Positions 47,741 through 57,933 of a stretch of 64,000 nucleotides of DNA are shown here, in pieces. The translations under genes were made by a program, and so were the position numbers. Position 1 is the stretch's first letter. Every line of letters starts with the position of its first letter. The DNA comes from Chamaecyparis obtusa (lineage: Eukaryota; Streptophyta; Pinopsida; Cupressales; Cupressaceae). The DNA is taken from positions 2,890,001 to 2,954,000 of the forward strand of contig BSBK01002161.1 in the NCBI GenBank assembly GCA_027943335.1, written 5' to 3'. A model generated the notes under the pieces. The model had not been told where the DNA came from. It made no database searches and saw only the letters and a program-made list of their open reading frames with translations.

Positions 47741-48522
47741 GCTCTTTTAGACATGTTACACATGTAGGGATCTCTAATGTTACATTTGACATAGTTGGAC
47801 ATGCATCCATGTATATTTTTTTCATGTATACATTGCTTACTTCTTGATTGATTTCATATATTTGATGTTCATGTTTGACATATATGTACATGTTTATCCT
47901 TGATGTATGTATGTACATGTGTAGTATACTAAATTGATAGATCTCTAGATTGACTATACATTTGACATAGTTGGATGCATGCATGTATATTTTTTTCATG
48001 TTTACATTACTTACTTCTTGATCGATCTCATATATTACATGTTTATGTTTGACAAATATGTACATGTGTACTATTTGATGTTTATATTTGACATATGTAC
48101 ATGTAATTCATACAAATTTTAGTTGAATGTTAAATTTGAATGTAATTCATACAAATTTCAATATGCACATGAAATTTAAGATAATTAAGTTGCATGTACA
48201 TTACAAACTTATTATTTTTAATATGGGAAGTAAAATAGGCAATATATCACAATCAAGAGTATTTATTAAATTTGTAAACAATTTAATCCTAACATAGCAA
48301 TTTCACATATTGAATTAAGCTATCTAACATGCATATAAAGTATCCTAATTTTATAAATCCAAAATGAGATAGATTTAATTCTTGGCACATGCACACATAT
48401 ACATTTTAAAAAGACAAGTTAATTTATATATATATCTACTAATAAATTTGCTCCATTCAGTAAGGGCACATGCCCTAAAATTTTTTTCTCAAAATCATTT
48501 TTCATACATGCACATGCACAAT
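47741..48522. other. Convergent intergenic region with a duplicated segment of about 120 bp
   Basis: Lies between the 3' ends of the two transposon genes. 47,786-47,905 and 47,963-48,082 are two similar copies (TTTGACATAGTTGGA, then TATATTTTTTTCATGT, then TACTTCTTGATYGAT), about 177 bp apart. No gene or terminator motif is assignable. Confidence 0.65.
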
Positions 48523-51500
48523 TTACTGTACATCAAGTGGTTCATCTCTCTCTTTGATAATATTCACTAATTTCTCATGCTCTTCGGTATCAAGTCTCCA
48601 CTTACGAATGCCACGTCCTGTCACTGGATGAAGAGATAGTTGTGTGGCAATTACAAGATGACTCTATTGATAAACCTTGTTGTTTAATTGATAATCAATA
48701 AAATGAACCCCCTGTTTAATTACTTTGATTTGCTTCAAGTATGTTCCTTGCACAACAACTGACCCTGCACAGACAATTGAACAACAACATGCATTAAATA
48801 AACATGTGTATATATATGTGTACATGCATACATTGTATCATAATTTGAACAAAAATTTGAATAAGGCCATCAAATGCAAGATAAATTTATTCATCAAAAC
48901 CCATAAATATAGCACGCTAACCTATAGGAAACACAATTCCATCACTTGTTTCATTCTTTGTTAGCTTCATCCTCTCCTTCGTACAACGTAATAGATAGTA
49001 ATTCACACCTTCAACATTATCAGACTCTGCTATTACTGCAAAAACATGTCCTGTAAAAGAACATTACACCACTGTAAGTTATATAAATTTATTAGAGATA
49101 CATATGGGTACCCTAAGAATTGAAAAGTGCATATGCATATAAGAACACGTACCAATTTTGATCAAACCTGAAATATGGTCGTAGTCGGTGGAAATCAATG
49201 GAACATCATGATAGCTTTCATCCTCAACTTCATCATTTGTAGTGGTAACATCTAGTGGAACCAAATTCCATTCACTGACATATCCACTTTTTTGGTTAAT
49301 ACATTCACCGTAGTTTTCAGAAACACAGTCATAACAAAAGCATGAGTAATCTCTACAATACAATGACCACACATTACTATTTGTACTCATAACTGAATGT
49401 AGGGATCTTGTTTTCTCTACCCTCTTGCATCCATGGAATGATCTTCTATCAACACCTAAATAATACACAAACACATGTAAATTTTTAAGAGTTGTTAGTA
49501 TAACATATATATGTACGCATAAATTGAAACTTTAATTTAGAAATTAATGCATTTCATAAATATACCTGATATCTCCGAGAACAATCTAACTGGTATGACT
49601 CGATCCCGTAGTGAAGATGTGCTATCTTGATTTGGAGCTACAAAGTGTCTCTTGCACCACTCAACCACATCATGAGCATTATTTATACGATATCCCTGAT
49701 AGTCCAATTGATACTTTCTTAAAGAACGTTTGATACAAGCTCCTACACCATCGTGCTCTCCCTTCCCGTGTCCACTCTCAAAGAAACTCCAAATATGTGG
49801 TATCTTTTGGAATCGATGATATCTACATAGTGCATAAAATGGTCTTGCTGACTTGAATTGTGTTGCACATCCATCTGACCAAACATAATGCTTTTTTATT
49901 TTTATGCCTTTATTTTCTAAATATCCAAAATATGTTTTAAAACAGTCCTTGACAAAATGAGTGTCATGCTCTTTATCATCACTGATGTAAAAGTGATATT
50001 CTTTCTTTATGACTCGTTCTTGAGTTGTACTTTCAATGCCATCCAAATCTAATTGTGCATGTCGATAACATACATGCACCATGATAGTGACCTGCTTTGT
50101 ATAGTAGTATTCCGATTGAAGTGCTTTTTGAGAAACAAAAGAGTAATTCTCTGCAAAATCAACAACAGATAAAACTGTTCCAAGTGGAAAAGTGTCTCTT
50201 AGTAGTTGGAACTGCTCAGCTTGCCACTTAGCAAAGAAAATGTGTCGTATATATGGTTGAATCAATTTACGAAAATTTTCCATAAATGTTGCAGCATGTA
50301 TCTCTTCTTCTACATATTCCAACCTTGTTGATTCTTTCCCGACTTTTGTTTCAAACTTTACATACTTGTATCTCTTACAATTTACCATCCTTGTCATGTC
50401 AGTATCTTCATCCCTAAAAGGAAATTTAGCTAAATCCCCACATGTTTCACATGTGCCTCTTATGCATTTTATTTCATGTATCTCACTATCAATTGTCTTT
50501 TCACATAAGATCGATGTTATGAATTGGCTTGGTCGTTTAGGAAAATCATTATGAGAGCCACCACTTTTTTCTATCATCTTTCTAAACCCTTGAAAGAAGA
50601 GATTGAATTCAACATGATATCGACAACAACAAGTCTCAAAAGTTTTATTTATCTTTACAAAATATGGTTTCAATCTTTCAAACATCGTTTGTCCAATCTT
50701 GACGTTAGGATTTGAGTTGCAAAATGAGAGATACAATTCATGTTGTGTGGTGTCCAGCCAATGTTTTGTGTGCTGCAAATATTCCTTAGGCCTTGTCCTC
50801 TTTTTCATGACATCTCTCCTATTTGATGAAGGAAGAGTATGATCAGTCCAAAATGTTATAACTAAGTTCCTGACTGTTTCGTTAATCTTGTCAGAGTGAG
50901 GAGCTCAACACATTAGTGCCCAATTACCTTCCAATGTAGTATCATCCAAAATGTTTCTCCTTTTCAAGTAATGCGACATTGTCTTCCTACTATACCCGAG
51001 ATGAGATGAAAGTGAGGAAATTTGTCTTTTATGATACATGTTTTTATTTAAAATTGATGTCAATATCACTCTTTTAGAAATGGACCTATCTGTAACTCTA
51101 GATGTTTTCCCAATGGATTGCAAACCTTCCTTGACACTTTCAACAACATTTTTTCCTAGGTCATCCAATTTTCTCTTTTTTGAACTTGCATCTACACCCA
51201 ATAGTTTCAATGGCTCCTTTAACTCATCTTTAAGAAGTGTGATTGATAATAGTTGAGTTTTCTCAAGTGTATCAAGATTTTCAAACTGTGCAATTATATC
51301 CTTAGACTTTTTATTCAATGTCCTCTTCGTAGTATTTGTGGGTTGTTTGGCATACTCTCTCAATTTGTTCACATCCATTTCAAGTAAATGATCAATGCTT
51401 TTATGATTAATTTTTCTTTTCAACTGTTGGGCTAGGCTGACATTGTCATGTGTTTCTTGTAATTCAACTGCAAACAAAATATTTAAAAATATCTTAGGAT

Positions 51501-51641
51501 AGCTCATCTTAAGGAGAACAAGTGATTATTTATGTATAAGCTCATAGTGTATTATAATCATTCAAATCTAGACTAAATCAAGACAATGGTATGTAACTTA
51601 AATAAAGACAGAGATAGAGAGAGATAGAGATCTATGTGTAC

Positions 51642-51827
51642 TTGTTTGAGATTGTAAAGGATGTTCTTGTTGAGCTTGTGATGACCCTTCTATAGCATCT
51701 ATAAGATGGTCTTGTTGAGCTTGAGATGTCCCCTCCCCAGCGTCTATAGGTTGGTCTTGTTGAGCTTGAGACGCCCCTTCTCCAGCTTCTACAGGTTGGT
51801 CTTGTTGAGCTTGTGATGACCCTTCTC
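51642..51827 (-). repeat. Coding minisatellite in transposase exon 2 (45 bp, four copies)
   Basis: CTTGTTGAGC recurs at 51,666, 51,711, 51,756 and 51,801. On the coding strand each unit encodes 15 residues of the form GEGxSQAQQDQPxxA. Exon borders are clear (acceptor ATTTGCAG, donor CAA|GTACAC), and the period is a multiple of three, so copy number changes keep the frame. Confidence 0.85.
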
Positions 51828-51849
51828 CTGCAAATGGAGATACAGTTAG

Positions 51850-53560
51850 TAAGTTTAATACTTACTAGATATTAAAGTAGACATGTGTAGATCTATTAAA
51901 GATATTAAAGTAGACATGTGTAAGTTTAGTTCCTAATAGGTCCTGATAGGTCTAATAGACCTCTAATAGGTCCTAATAGGTCTAATAGGCCTTAATACAT
52001 GTATAATACCATAAAAGTACATGTCCTAATAGGTCTTTTTGTCCTAATATCTGTCTAATAGGTCTTAATACATGTCTAAAAGGTCCAATAGACATCTAGT
52101 AGGTCTTAATACTTGTCTGACTAGGTCTTGATACATGTCCTAATAGGTTTGACTAGGTCTTAATACATGTCTATTAGGTCTTCATACATGTCCTAATAGG
52201 TCTCATACATGTCCTAATAGGTCTCATACATGTCTTAATAGGTCTTCATACATGTCCTAATAGGTCTCATACATGTCCTAATAGGTCTCATAGGTCTTAA
52301 TACATGTCTAATAGGTCTCTTTGTCCTAATATATGTCTACTAGGTCTTAATACATGTCTAATAGGTCTTTTTGTCCTAATATATGTCTAATAGGTCTTAA
52401 TACATGTCTAAAAGGTCTAATAGACATCTAATAGGTCCTAATAGGTCTAATAGGTCTTAATAGGTCTAATAGGTCTTAATACATGTACAATACTGTAAGT
52501 ACATCTAATATACATCCTATAATGGGTATAATAGGTTACTAATGCATCCTAATAGGTCTAATAAGTCTTAATAGGTCTTCACACATGTCCTAATAGGTCT
52601 CATAGGTCTTAGTACATGTCTAATAGGTCTTTTTGTCCTAATACCTGTCTAATAGGTCTTGATACATATCTAATAGGTAGATAATAGGCCTCTAATAGGT
52701 CCTAATAGGTCTAATAGACCTTAATACATGTATAATACTGTACAAGTACATCTAATATGTCCTAGAATAATGAAACTAACTTTCCTAATAGGTTAGGTAA
52801 TAGGTCTAATAGGTCATAATAGGTCTTTAGGTCTTGATACATGCCCTAATAGGTGTGATAGATCTTAATACATGTCTAATAGGTCTAATAGACCTGTAAT
52901 AGGTCCTAATAAGTCTAATGGGTCTAATAGGTCTCAATACATGTATATGATACTGCAAGTACATCTAATATGTCCTAGAACATGTATAATAGGTTCCTAG
53001 TAGGTCCTAATATAGGTATAATAGGGCTTAATAGGTAGATAAACAGGTATTCATGGATGTTCTAATAGGTTTGATAGGTATTAATACACACATGTCTAAT
53101 AGGTCTAATAGACCTCTAATAGGTCAAGTAATAGGTCTAATAGGTCTTAATAGATGTATAATACTATAAGTACATCTAATATGTCCTAGAATAGGTACAT
53201 AATAGGTTTCTAATAGGTCCTAATAGGTCTAATAGGTCTTAATAGGTCTTTAGGTCTTGATACATGTCCTAATAGGTTTGACTAGGTCTTAATACATGTC
53301 TAATATACCCTTTTGTCAAGTAATAGGTCTAATTAGGTACCAGGTCCAATTGATCTAATTGCATCTAAGCTACTTGGGTTATAGGTCTAGTTGCATCTAT
53401 GTCGGTACTAATATGCCAATCTAACTTAATTAGGCCCTAATAGATCTAATAGACCTCTAATAGGCCTGATTAAGTTGACTAATACAAGTGTATACATGTA
53501 CATATTATTCAAGTCCTAATATATGTAGCTATTAATAAGACATGCTCTTTATTGAATATA
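51850..53560. repeat. Satellite of CTAATAGGTC units filling transposase intron 1
   Basis: About 1.7 kb built from CTAATAGGTC and TTAATACATGTC units of 9-12 bp combined into variable higher-order blocks. It occupies nearly all of the intron between exons 1 and 2, whose total length is 1,848 bp. No coding. Confidence 0.85.
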
Positions 53561-53965
53561 TTCTAGGTCTAATTAGAAATTGCAATATCATGTGCTTACA
53601 TGAACTTCATTAACATATGTCCTAATCATCAATTATGATATATAGTCACAGAGAGAGAGAGAGATAGGGTCACACCTTGTCTCACACGATGATACCTTTC
53701 ACGAGCTTCTCTTCGTAATCTCTCTTTAGTTTCTGGTGAGTAATGTCGAGCACTCTTATTTTGCCTTCTTTTCTGATTCCCCATCACTTTTGCATGATTA
53801 TTCCACTAAAATATCACAAAATGTAGGAAAATACACCTTCAAATGTCTTTTTTATATGTAAAATACAAATTATTTTGCAACTCTGAATTAAAATATTCAG
53901 AAAATGGCTCTTATATTTATATGCGATCGTCGCTATCATGAAAAACACCAAATTGGCCGACATGA

Positions 53966-54145
53966 GTTTCGAATGAAAGTTAAATTTAACTTTCATTCGA
54001 AACCAGTTAGCTTTCATTCGAAACTCTCTTGACCTGGATGTTGACGCAGATGTCAACCCGGGGTTAGCATTTTTTAGTTTCGAATGAAAGTAGTTTCGAA
54101 TGAAAGTAAGAAGTTTCGAATGAAACTAGTTTCATTCGAAACTTC
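53966..54145. repeat. Right subterminal motif cluster, seven TTTCGAATGAAA copies
   Basis: Copies start at 53,967, 54,078, 54,094 and 54,114, with reverse complements at 53,991, 54,012 and 54,130. Perfect palindromes of 38 bp (53,966-54,003) and 34 bp (54,112-54,145) each contain an inverted pair. The cluster is 840-1,020 bp from the right end, while the left cluster is 85-265 bp from the left end, and it overlaps the region upstream of the transposase start (53,784). Confidence 0.85.
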
Positions 54146-54764
54146 CTTTCTAGGACTTTTTGTCAAAAGCCAACAGAAAACAGCACATTTCTGAGTTTCG
54201 GGGTTGAAGCGCTAGGGTCAAATGAAACATTCAGAAAATGACCTTGAGTCCATGCAAAAGTGCTCTGAGTCAGCTTTCTAACGACTATACTCTTGACCAG
54301 TTTTGAATTCATTAGGTGTATGTTGTTTGACGTGAAATGAATGTTGGTTTTTTGGCCAATTCAAACATATGACTTTGACGTTCAATAGAAAATAGTAGAA
54401 AATATAATAAAATTTTTGAAAAATATCAATGCCCTTCATCTTAGAGTCTTCTTTCTACCAAAAAAAATAATTTAAAATCCGATATATACAAAAGAAGTTA
54501 TGCGTTACGTAGTGAAAGTAGGTCAAAAAATTAGCTTGGTTGACTTTGAGCATACATAAAATATGCAAAAAATGTGATAATGTCTTGAAACCAATTGGAT
54601 GCCCTCAGTATGGATGTTACCAAACTATATTCGAAAGAATCGCATTGATATCTTTTATAGAAAAAAAGTTATGCATTACGCAATCATGGTAACTCTTTGA
54701 AAATGCCATTTTCAGCAACATACTAGTTTTTGTGGGAGAAAGAAATTTTGATTTAAATTAATTT

Positions 54765-54826
<62 letters not shown>

Positions 54827-54952
54827 TTCTACACAGAAAATCCGAAAGGACTCTAGTTTACATCATTTTCTGATTTCGAACGGTTGAACGGCAATATGCA
54901 TCGGAATGTCGAAGTTTTTCTGAAAATTGGAAGGTCAGTGTCAATTCAAGCC
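54146..54952. other. Non-coding right subterminal region with (AT)n tract
   Basis: No gene seen. Includes an (AT)n run at 54,768-54,826 and two similar segments around GAAGTTATGCRTTACG (54,490 and 54,665). Confidence 0.6.
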
Positions 54953-54984
54953 AAAAAGTGTAACCCACTATTGTGGGATGACCC
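54953..54984 (-). repeat. Right terminal inverted repeat (32 bp)
   Basis: Reads AAAAAGTGTAACCCACTATT through GTGGGATGACCC on the plus strand, the inverse of the left end with one mismatch (T for A at position 7 from the end). Followed by CATG at 54,985-54,988. Confidence 0.85.
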
Positions 54985-54988
54985 CATG

Positions 54989-56030
54989 TTAATTGATTTA
55001 AGAAGTGGTTAAACACGTTTGAAAATGCATTCTGCATCGTTTGGAGGTTTAGAAGACCAAGTTTGACTAGGTTTGACCATGAGTTAACCATGGTTGACCA
55101 AGTTGAAATTTTGATAGTTTGATGGAAGATAATCAGTTAAGTTGAATACTGGATTTCGGTGATGAATGAAGGTCGATTATGCAAGCAGTAGATCGTTATG
55201 GGTCCAAAAAATTTAAATCATGATTTTGACATAGTAAATGATCTCAGATTTTAATTTTGATCTTGAAAATGGATTCAGAACGTCAAAATTAGCCAGGGGT
55301 GCAATTTTCGTTAAAAAAGGAGAACTTTTGAAAATTAGGTCAAAAGTTATATAAAGGCCGGAAGGGTCATTTTCAATTCATTTCAACCTTTTGACTTTGA
55401 AAACTTTGTGGAGCCCTATGAGCAAAATGGCAGATAAAGTAGCAGAATCGAAGGTACCTATGAGTTCACACCGATTTGAGTGCAGCCAAAGACACCAAAG
55501 ACCTCGACAGTACGGACATGCAGTAGGTGGACCTTTGTGTTTTTCTAAAATTTCAATTTTTCCATGTTTTATAGGATTTTAGCAATTTTTCATATGTTTT
55601 TCTATTTTTGAATTTTGCATGCATGGAAACTTGTACGACTCCCTAGCGGGACTCGTACAACTTTTCAACTGTAGCTAGATTGTCGTTTCATAGGTCCCCA
55701 CAACTCATATCAAAGGGACCCATGAGTTGTACAATGTTTCATCGGGTCCCTCATAACTCATACGATGAGGGATGCATTATCGTGCTACTATGGTTTGTCA
55801 TTTGGTATGATGTGGAAAATCGTATGACTTTTCATGCTAGTCTGAATTGTCATATGGAAAACAATGAGCTCATAACTGAGTATTAGGTCTAATTTTTTAT
55901 TTTTATGATTCCTTAACCTAATTGCTGACCTGTTAACCTACCTTCTGAAATACTGAACTGCCCCATTTTTGTCCTTGAAACCTATTCTATGACCCAATTA
56001 CTGATAGGATTCCCTATTTCTGTGCTATGT
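54989..56030. other. Tat-like 3' region between the DNA transposon and the PMD-like frame
   Basis: The minus-strand text near 55,030-55,110 (GGTCAACCATGGTTAACTC and neighbours) matches 22,080-22,130 of the other Tat element, so this is retrotransposon sequence. On the plus strand 55,425-55,530 is a short basic frame (MSSHRFECSQRHQRPRQY) that might be a first exon of the PMD-like gene, unproven. An acceptor-like TGCTATGTAG precedes the PMD frame at 56,030. Confidence 0.55.
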
Positions 56031-56035
56031 AGGTC

Positions 56036-57933
56036 ATATACCCAGATGTACATGTGCGGATCTCTCATCTTGCCACTCAGAGATTATGTGTATCATTGCT
56101 AGACCCTATGAGGGTACACCTTGCTTCTTGTGGATTTGAGTACCTTATACATTTACCTGAGATTAGGGTAAATCACAGACTTTTGACTGCATTGATTGAG
56201 AGGTTCCACTCGGAGACTTAGACATTCCACTTGCCGACGGGGGAGATCACTGTTACCCCTAAGGATGTGTACTGGATACTGCGCATTCCATTCCATGTAG
56301 GTCAGTGACCAAAGTACGTGAGTTTGGGGAACTCAGGCGTATTAGCTTTCAGACATCTCTTTGGAGATGATACTCAGATGACGGCCTCCATTTCCTGGGA
56401 GACCTTAGTTTAGAGATATGGACAGACACACCAGCTAGAGTGCATCATTGTCGGGATGATTGGTGGTATTATCATGTCTGACCATCAGCAGAATGGTCTT
56501 CTAATGGGTTGGGCCCCTATGGTAGCATGGTTGATGGCCACTCCCTCTAAGTTGGCATAAGGTCAGTGTCTATTAGCACACATGTTGTCCAAGATGCACA
56601 AGGTAGTGTATCAGGAGAGCAAGTCGTTTGCTACAGGAGCTCTAGTTTTGCAGATATGGGCTTGGGAGCACATCCCAATGTTGAGACCTATTTGTACTTC
56701 ACAGAGGCAGGCTCAGGAGCCTGTCATCTATACTTATGCCGAATATGTCATTCAGGGACGGATGGGCCATACTAAGTACTGGAGGTGATGCTTCGATGAT
56801 ATGACATTTGTGCACTGGAGACCCTATGTAGCCATTGAGCCTTGGCCTACTACACGAGAGCAGTTCAGTTACTTCTTCCAGAGCTGTGTACTGATTGGGA
56901 GATCATCTTCCACCATAGAGAGATTTCTTATTACTAGGGTTTGGTGGCAGTATGGGCATATACAGGATGCCCCGGAGGATTACGCTACATATGCATGGAT
57001 AGGCCGCGAGATTGGACTTGGATGGACATAAAGGCTCTCCTATGCTTTGTGTTCACAGGAGTATAATGCTATTGTTGGGAGGGACTGGGAGTACAGACTA
57101 GATGTACTGGATGCTGGTGTTACTGATGGATTTATCTCTTGGCTTGTCGACCATCCCATTCATAGATTTTCGGGTCTGACTGAGCTGATACCCTCCATGG
57201 AGGAGGCGATGGACGTTACTGGTGCTCTGATGGGACAGGATCCCAGACCTACACAGGCTCCTATCATACACCCCACACCTCTGAGACCTAGAGCGATGGC
57301 CCCACCATAGAGACTAGCAGGACAGATGAGGCCCCCTCGTCCCACTAGTTCTACAGTAGGCAGATGTTCCAGTTCTCATAGACGGACTAGGGGAGAGGGT
57401 GGTACCTTAGGCGGAGTTGGTTTAGTTGATGAGGTACTAGCAGCCGAGCAGGTGGTAGGTGGTGGTATGGACTTCACAAAGGGGGATACTGGTTTTGATT
57501 TAGGTGTCGAGGTTAGACGTCGTAAGGCACAGAGAGCAGAGAGCACTGAGCAGGTTGCCTCGGATACTGAGATGCTAGACGTTGATCCTACTGCTCGTCC
57601 TACTCCACAGGACACATCAGATGGCCCAGTGCTCAAGTCAGGGACCTAAAGGTACACAGTGCTCAATGGGAGGAGTGATACATAGAGGCAAATAGACAAC
57701 GGACTGAGCTGTGTGTAGAGGTACAGAGATTGCAGGCAGAGGTGGTTCATCAGACCTCACGAGCAGCGTACTATGTGTCCACCTATTATACAGTTGTTCC
57801 TACTGCACAGAGAGTTCCCTCATATTCACAGTACATGATGGCATCAAAGGGAGCCAGAGCACCTAGAGCAGAGGTAGTACCAGATGCACCACCTCCTTCT
57901 CCACCAGGTACAGAGGATCAGGCTAAGAGCTGA
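56036..57933 (+). pseudogene. PMD-like (plant mobile domain, aminotransferase-like) frame, antisense within the Tat element
   Basis: One plus-strand frame with about seven nonsense codons (TAG, TGA, TAA) up to about 57,650, then a frameshift to a final open stretch ending at 57,933. The plant mobile domain pattern is clear: HLASCGFEYLIHLPEIRV, NHRLLTALIERFHSET, TFHLPTGEITVTPKDVYWIL and RIPFHVG. Next come GVLAFRHLFGDD, LMGWAPMVAWLMA, ALVLQIWAWEHIPMLRP, YGHIQDAPEDYATYAWIGR and a disordered Pro-rich tail ending in a short coiled coil (EVQRLQAEVVHQTS). PMD proteins act in silencing of transposons in plants (MAIN/MAIL family), and transposons themselves often carry PMD genes. Antisense ORFs in the 3' region are known in Tat-lineage elements. 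It is dead here. Confidence 0.8.

Larger units (their letters stand above)
48523..53784 (-). pseudogene. Putative transposase of the DNA transposon, six exons, 956 codons, two nonsense codons
   Basis: Exons (minus strand): 53,784-53,676; 51,827-51,642; 51,467-49,566; 49,455-49,153; 49,050-48,922; 48,764-48,523. Every intron is GT-AG and phase 1, and the total is 2,871 bp, exactly 957 codons with TAA. Only TGA at 50,905 and TAG at 48,664 break it. Domains: basic N-terminus (MGNQKRRQNKSARHYS); Gln-rich 15-residue repeats in exon 2; helical region ending in an HTH-like SSHLGYSRKTMSHYLKRRN (about 260-300); Cys/His motifs CCCRYH and CIRGTCETC; an RNase-H-like core with VVDFAENYSF (D about 534), WSDGCATQFKSA (D about 629) and SGHGKGEHDGVGACIKR (E about 668 or D about 670); Cys-rich exon 4 (YCRDYSCFCYDC); and a C-terminal domain GHVFAVIAESDNVEGVNYYLL. 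I recall similar uncharacterised eukaryotic proteins but cannot name the family. A three-codon upstream frame overlaps the start (TGATGG). Confidence 0.75.
43628..54984. mobile_element. 11.36-kb DNA transposon with 32-bp TIRs and two convergent genes
   Basis: Terminal inverted repeats of 32 bp (one mismatch) at 43,628-43,659 and 54,953-54,984, starting GGGTCAACCCAC, are flanked by CATG on both sides. Inside are seven copies of TTTCGAATGAAA (or its complement) near each end, a three-exon gene on the plus strand (45,967-47,740) and a six-exon putative transposase gene on the minus strand (53,784-48,523). The flanks on either side belong to one Tat-like element, which supports insertion as a unit. 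A GGG start with a 4-bp duplication recalls Sola-type transposons, but I could not match the protein to them or to CACTA, hAT, MULE, PIF or piggyBac. Two nonsense changes per gene make this copy probably inactive. Confidence 0.8.

Noticed and set aside
51850..53560. Regularly spaced short repeats that could suggest a CRISPR-like array
   Set aside because: Units are 9-12 bp, degenerate and directly adjacent without unique spacers, and lie in a plant transposase intron.
43628..54984. Reading the ends of the 11-kb unit as LTRs or as duplicated retrotransposon sequence
   Set aside because: The end sequences are inverted, not direct, and only 32 bp long; the interior has spliced genes and no reverse transcriptase.
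56036..57933. Functional host MAIN/MAIL-type gene
   Set aside because: Seven or so in-frame stops plus a frameshift, and the position inside a Tat retrotransposon 3' region, argue for a transposon-borne dead copy.
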